Source of the DNA: Zygnema cylindricum
Lineage: Eukaryota > Streptophyta > Zygnematophyceae > Zygnematales > Zygnemataceae
Assembly (NCBI GenBank): GCA_037447655.1
Contig: JBBHKE010003407.1
Coordinates: forward strand, 1 to 64,000
Direction: 5' to 3'
Length of the DNA stretch: 64,000 bases
Of the stretch, positions 61,351 to 64,000 are shown in pieces. Under the pieces are notes generated by a model. It was not told where the DNA came from. It was given only the letters and a program-made list of their open reading frames with translations, and did not search any database. Made by a program: the position numbers and the translations under genes. Numbering within the stretch: the first letter of the stretch is position 1; the number at the start of each line of letters is the position of its first letter.

Positions 61351-62419
61351 TATCGCCATCCCTTAGATATGCACATTTACTTATTTACCTCCAGCGTATG
61401 AAAATAATTTCCTACGACAGAGAGTCATATAACCAAGTACAGTACCATAAGTTTTTTCTCTCTCTCTATCCATCAGATACACCTTCCTTTTTTTTTCAAT
61501 GGTGCTGTTTCATTCCAAAACCTCGGAGTGTAAATGCACATTTTGAAGAAGAACTGACACATAAATATTAACAAGGCAAGGACAGTATGGATTTTACAGA
61601 TTATGCCAAAAAAGAAATTAAAATGACACGAGTCGCACCATTTGTAGACATTCTCAAGGTTATTACCTTATCATATTTACTCTCTTGGTTTACTAGTCAT
61701 GTTGATTACTACAATTCTGAAAGCAGTCACATGGGCGACACTCACACTTCTGTATGGAAATGTACAAAAACTGATAAAAAAAGAATTACTGAAACCAGCC
61801 TCAAAAATTCCAAAATCGTCAATTCTCTATCACACGACACATACGGCTTTGCATTTCTTGCAGTATTGGTCCAAAAAAAAAGATGTCGACACGGGGAGAG
61901 AGAGAGAGGGAGAAGGAGAGGGAGAGGTAGAGGGAGAGAGAGAAATGGGAAGGGAGAGGGAGAGGGAGAGGTTCTGATAGAACCAGAGTTGAACCTCAGC
62001 TAAACCAAAGTTTGAGATGCAATTCAATAAGAAGCAGTCACGAGACATACCCCAATCTCATAATATCTAAATCCACACTACAATATACTACAATATATAC
62101 AATATATCGGTACCAAATAAGGAAGTAAACCCCAAGCAAGGAACGTATGTACAAAAATACGTAAATATGTAACATATGATTACACAAACAATTATCGTAC
62201 AATCTACACGAGTGGATAAAAACATCAATAAAATCAAAAGAATAAGCAGATGACGATTGAAATCGATCATAACGATAAACAGAATTTGATTGCATAGGAA
62301 CCACAAATAAAAGCTATCGCAACTACATTTTGATTTTAAAACTACAATTGTGATTTTAAAACTACATTTTCCTTGCATCTTTCGAGATCGATGGGGACGA
62401 TAGAGATGGCCGTTTTGTC
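61351..62419. other. Spacer downstream of the DDI1-like gene
   Basis: It contains a GA-rich microsatellite at 61895-61975 (GGGAGA units), and near 62330-62370 a duplicated ACTACATTTTGATTTTAAA / ACTACAATTGTGATTTTAAA motif. Part of it must be the 3' UTR of the gene ending at 62420. No coding domain was recognised. Confidence 0.45.
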
Positions 62420-63510
62420 TCAGCCCCCGAACAAAACCCCGGCTGCCTGCTCTTCATTCCCGCCACAGACTGTGAGCGCCTCAATCACACTCTGCCGATC
62501 AAAGCCGAGCTCGACCAGCCGCGTTATCTTTTCCTCCGATTGGGAATTATTGTTCTGCAAGATACAGCCAAAGTATAAGACACCTTCACATGCCAGAAAA
62601 CATAAGACATTCAGACAACATAAGACATAAGACATTAGACATGAAATATGAGGAAAAAGAAAAGACATAGGACACAAGCTGTAAGACATAAGAACATGAG
62701 ATATAAGAGATCAGACATGAGACACGAGACATAAATCATAAGACATAAGACAATAAGACTTTGACATAAACCAAAAAGAATAAGACATAAGACATACAGC
62801 ATACAGCAAAAGACGTAGGACAAAAAGAGCAAGTCATAAGAAACAAAAAAAAAAACAAATACAACACAATTATCTATCCAAATAGTGCATTTCTGGAGAA
62901 TTTTTTTTTTATCCCTATAACGGAAAAGAACAAACCTGTCCTGAAGCAGCAGGTGCTCCTCTACTACCTGCACACAGGGACGTGAAAATCACACGGGAAT
63001 ATAAAAGGTTTAACTTTTTAATTAAAATTTTAGCAAAGACCGAAGGTGTACCGCCTTGCACATAATATAGACATGCAGTGAATTGAATAGTTGCAAACAA
63101 CGGGCTGTTGACTGTGCCGTAGTTCATGTATTCGAAGCCATTTTTGCACCACCAAAAAAAAGAAAAAGGACTACGTGCCCTCAAAATTACCATACAGTCC
63201 TTAAACCATTATGGACCGTTGCTTGCTTGATTATATTCAGATCGTCACTCATTTTTCCAATCCTCAGGAACTTGACAACTTTCTAACTACAACCGAACTT
63301 CGTAAAATTGACACCTACTTCTTCGAAACTCGACATTGCCTGAAAGTGAGAAGAACCATTCACCATACAATCTGACTCATACGAATCTTAAAAAACAAAG
63401 CAATACTTGGATTTGAACAGGAGTTTACTCTCGGATGGAGGCGCTGGCGAAACCATAATTCTCCCTCCCTCTCCTGGTAACGTCCCAGTGTTGGAAGCAG
63501 AGCCTAAAGC
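62420..63510 (-). CDS. DDI1: DDI1-like UBA-domain protein, 3' exons only
   Basis: Three exons join in phase: 63510-63429, 62967-62936 and 62554-62420 (TGA). The last encodes EEKITRLVELGFDRQSVIEA, then GNEEQAAGVLFGG at the very C-terminus. This is a UBA domain with the LGF loop and the terminal FGG typical of plant DDI1, a ubiquitin-receptor aspartic protease that shuttles clients to the proteasome. The two upstream exons give a Ser/Pro/Gly-rich linker. The retropepsin-like and ubiquitin-like parts would lie beyond 64000 and are not seen, so another UBA protein cannot be excluded. The start of the exon at 63510 is the least certain junction. Confidence 0.6.
62585..62850. repeat. ATAAGACAT word-repeat in the last intron of the DDI1-like gene
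   Basis: The words ATAAGACAT, AGACATGAG and ACATAAGA recur more than a dozen times at irregular 9-20 nt spacing. It is an old, degenerate minisatellite wholly inside the intron 62555-62935. Confidence 0.8.
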
Positions 63511-64000
63511 CTGCCTCCCCCCCAAAAAAAAAAATAGCTGAACGAAAACAGACTCTAGGCATGATATTCCGGTAAGAACATATATGTACCAGGCCAAGTG
63601 CAACTGTCAAGTCCAATTTCATTTTGAAATATCCTTGAGCACGCTGGATTGATTATCACATCTACCATAACTAGTGTGAACAAACTAATAAGATAGCTGG
63701 AAAAAACAGTTTTATCTATGCCAGAGCATACATAAAAGTGGTCATCCAATTAGAACTTACAAAGTCCACCGGAAATTTAAAGTTTGTAATTGCTGTGGTA
63801 CACACATCTGAACCTCAAAGCCTCAAAAAAGCTGTCATCTTTAAACAGCATTTTGGTTGAGCATCGACTTTTTTATCTGTAAACTAAAAAAAAAAAAGCA
63901 AACCAAAAGGGTAATTTTTTAGTTTTGCTTCATAATAATTATAGTTGGCAATGTACGCTTACAGTTGCTGATGACGGCAATTCAGCCTCCATGGACGCAT
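63511..64000. other. Upstream part of the DDI1-like gene; exons not resolved
   Basis: Probably intron, with perhaps one short exon ending before GTAAGTTCT at about 63762 (minus). I could not confirm it by conserved sequence. Nothing else was recognised. Confidence 0.3.

Overview
The window is nuclear DNA from a streptophyte (a plant or charophyte alga). Three things show this. It holds a plant-type UPL1/UPL2 HECT ubiquitin ligase gene. Its introns are GT-AG (one GC-AG) and set in AT-rich DNA. Its intergenic DNA is full of plant-type copia and Ty3/gypsy-like retroelements, a hAT remnant and MITEs. The species cannot be fixed from sequence alone. Large repeat-filled spacers and algal-type non-LTR reverse transcriptase relics would fit a non-seed streptophyte such as Chara, but that is a guess.

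Layout. (1) 0.9-21.7 kb, minus strand: an intact UPL1-like gene. I rebuilt it as 18 exons that keep frame from the ATG at 21696 to the TAG at 902, giving 4230 residues. It has ARM-like N-terminal regions, UBA, UIM, an acidic tract, UBM repeats and a C-terminal HECT domain with the catalytic Cys. (2) 21.7-26.6 kb: AT-rich spacer with polypurine tracts. (3) 26.7-29.7 kb, minus: a complete three-exon gene of 327 residues for a mitochondrion-targeted protein of the Bot1p-like/mitoribosome-associated family, with telo-box-like motifs upstream. (4) 30-34 kb: MITEs, a non-LTR RT relic, and a minus-strand copia remnant that contains the first ~104 codons of a CPSF100-like gene joined in frame to copia RNase H. 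(5) 34-38 kb: AT-rich spacer with a 125-nt poly(A) tract. (6) 38-57 kb: nested LTR elements. There are four related LTRs in direct orientation (two subfamilies), a gag-protease relic, homologous leader sequences, another non-LTR RT relic and a decayed plus-strand copia element. One assembly gap of 10 N lies at 48235-48244. (7) 57-61.4 kb: more MITEs of the same family, a hAT relic and an LTR fragment. (8) 62.4 kb to the end, minus: the 3' exons of a DDI1-like UBA protein gene, running off the window.

The three host genes share one strand but show no operon-like relation. UPL1 and the DDI1-like gene both belong to ubiquitin/proteasome biology. The accessory part is built by repeated insertion: a MITE inside copia RT, and an LTR starting inside a gypsy-type protease.

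All exon boundaries were derived by eye from splice motifs, phase agreement and remembered family sequence. No alignment was run.
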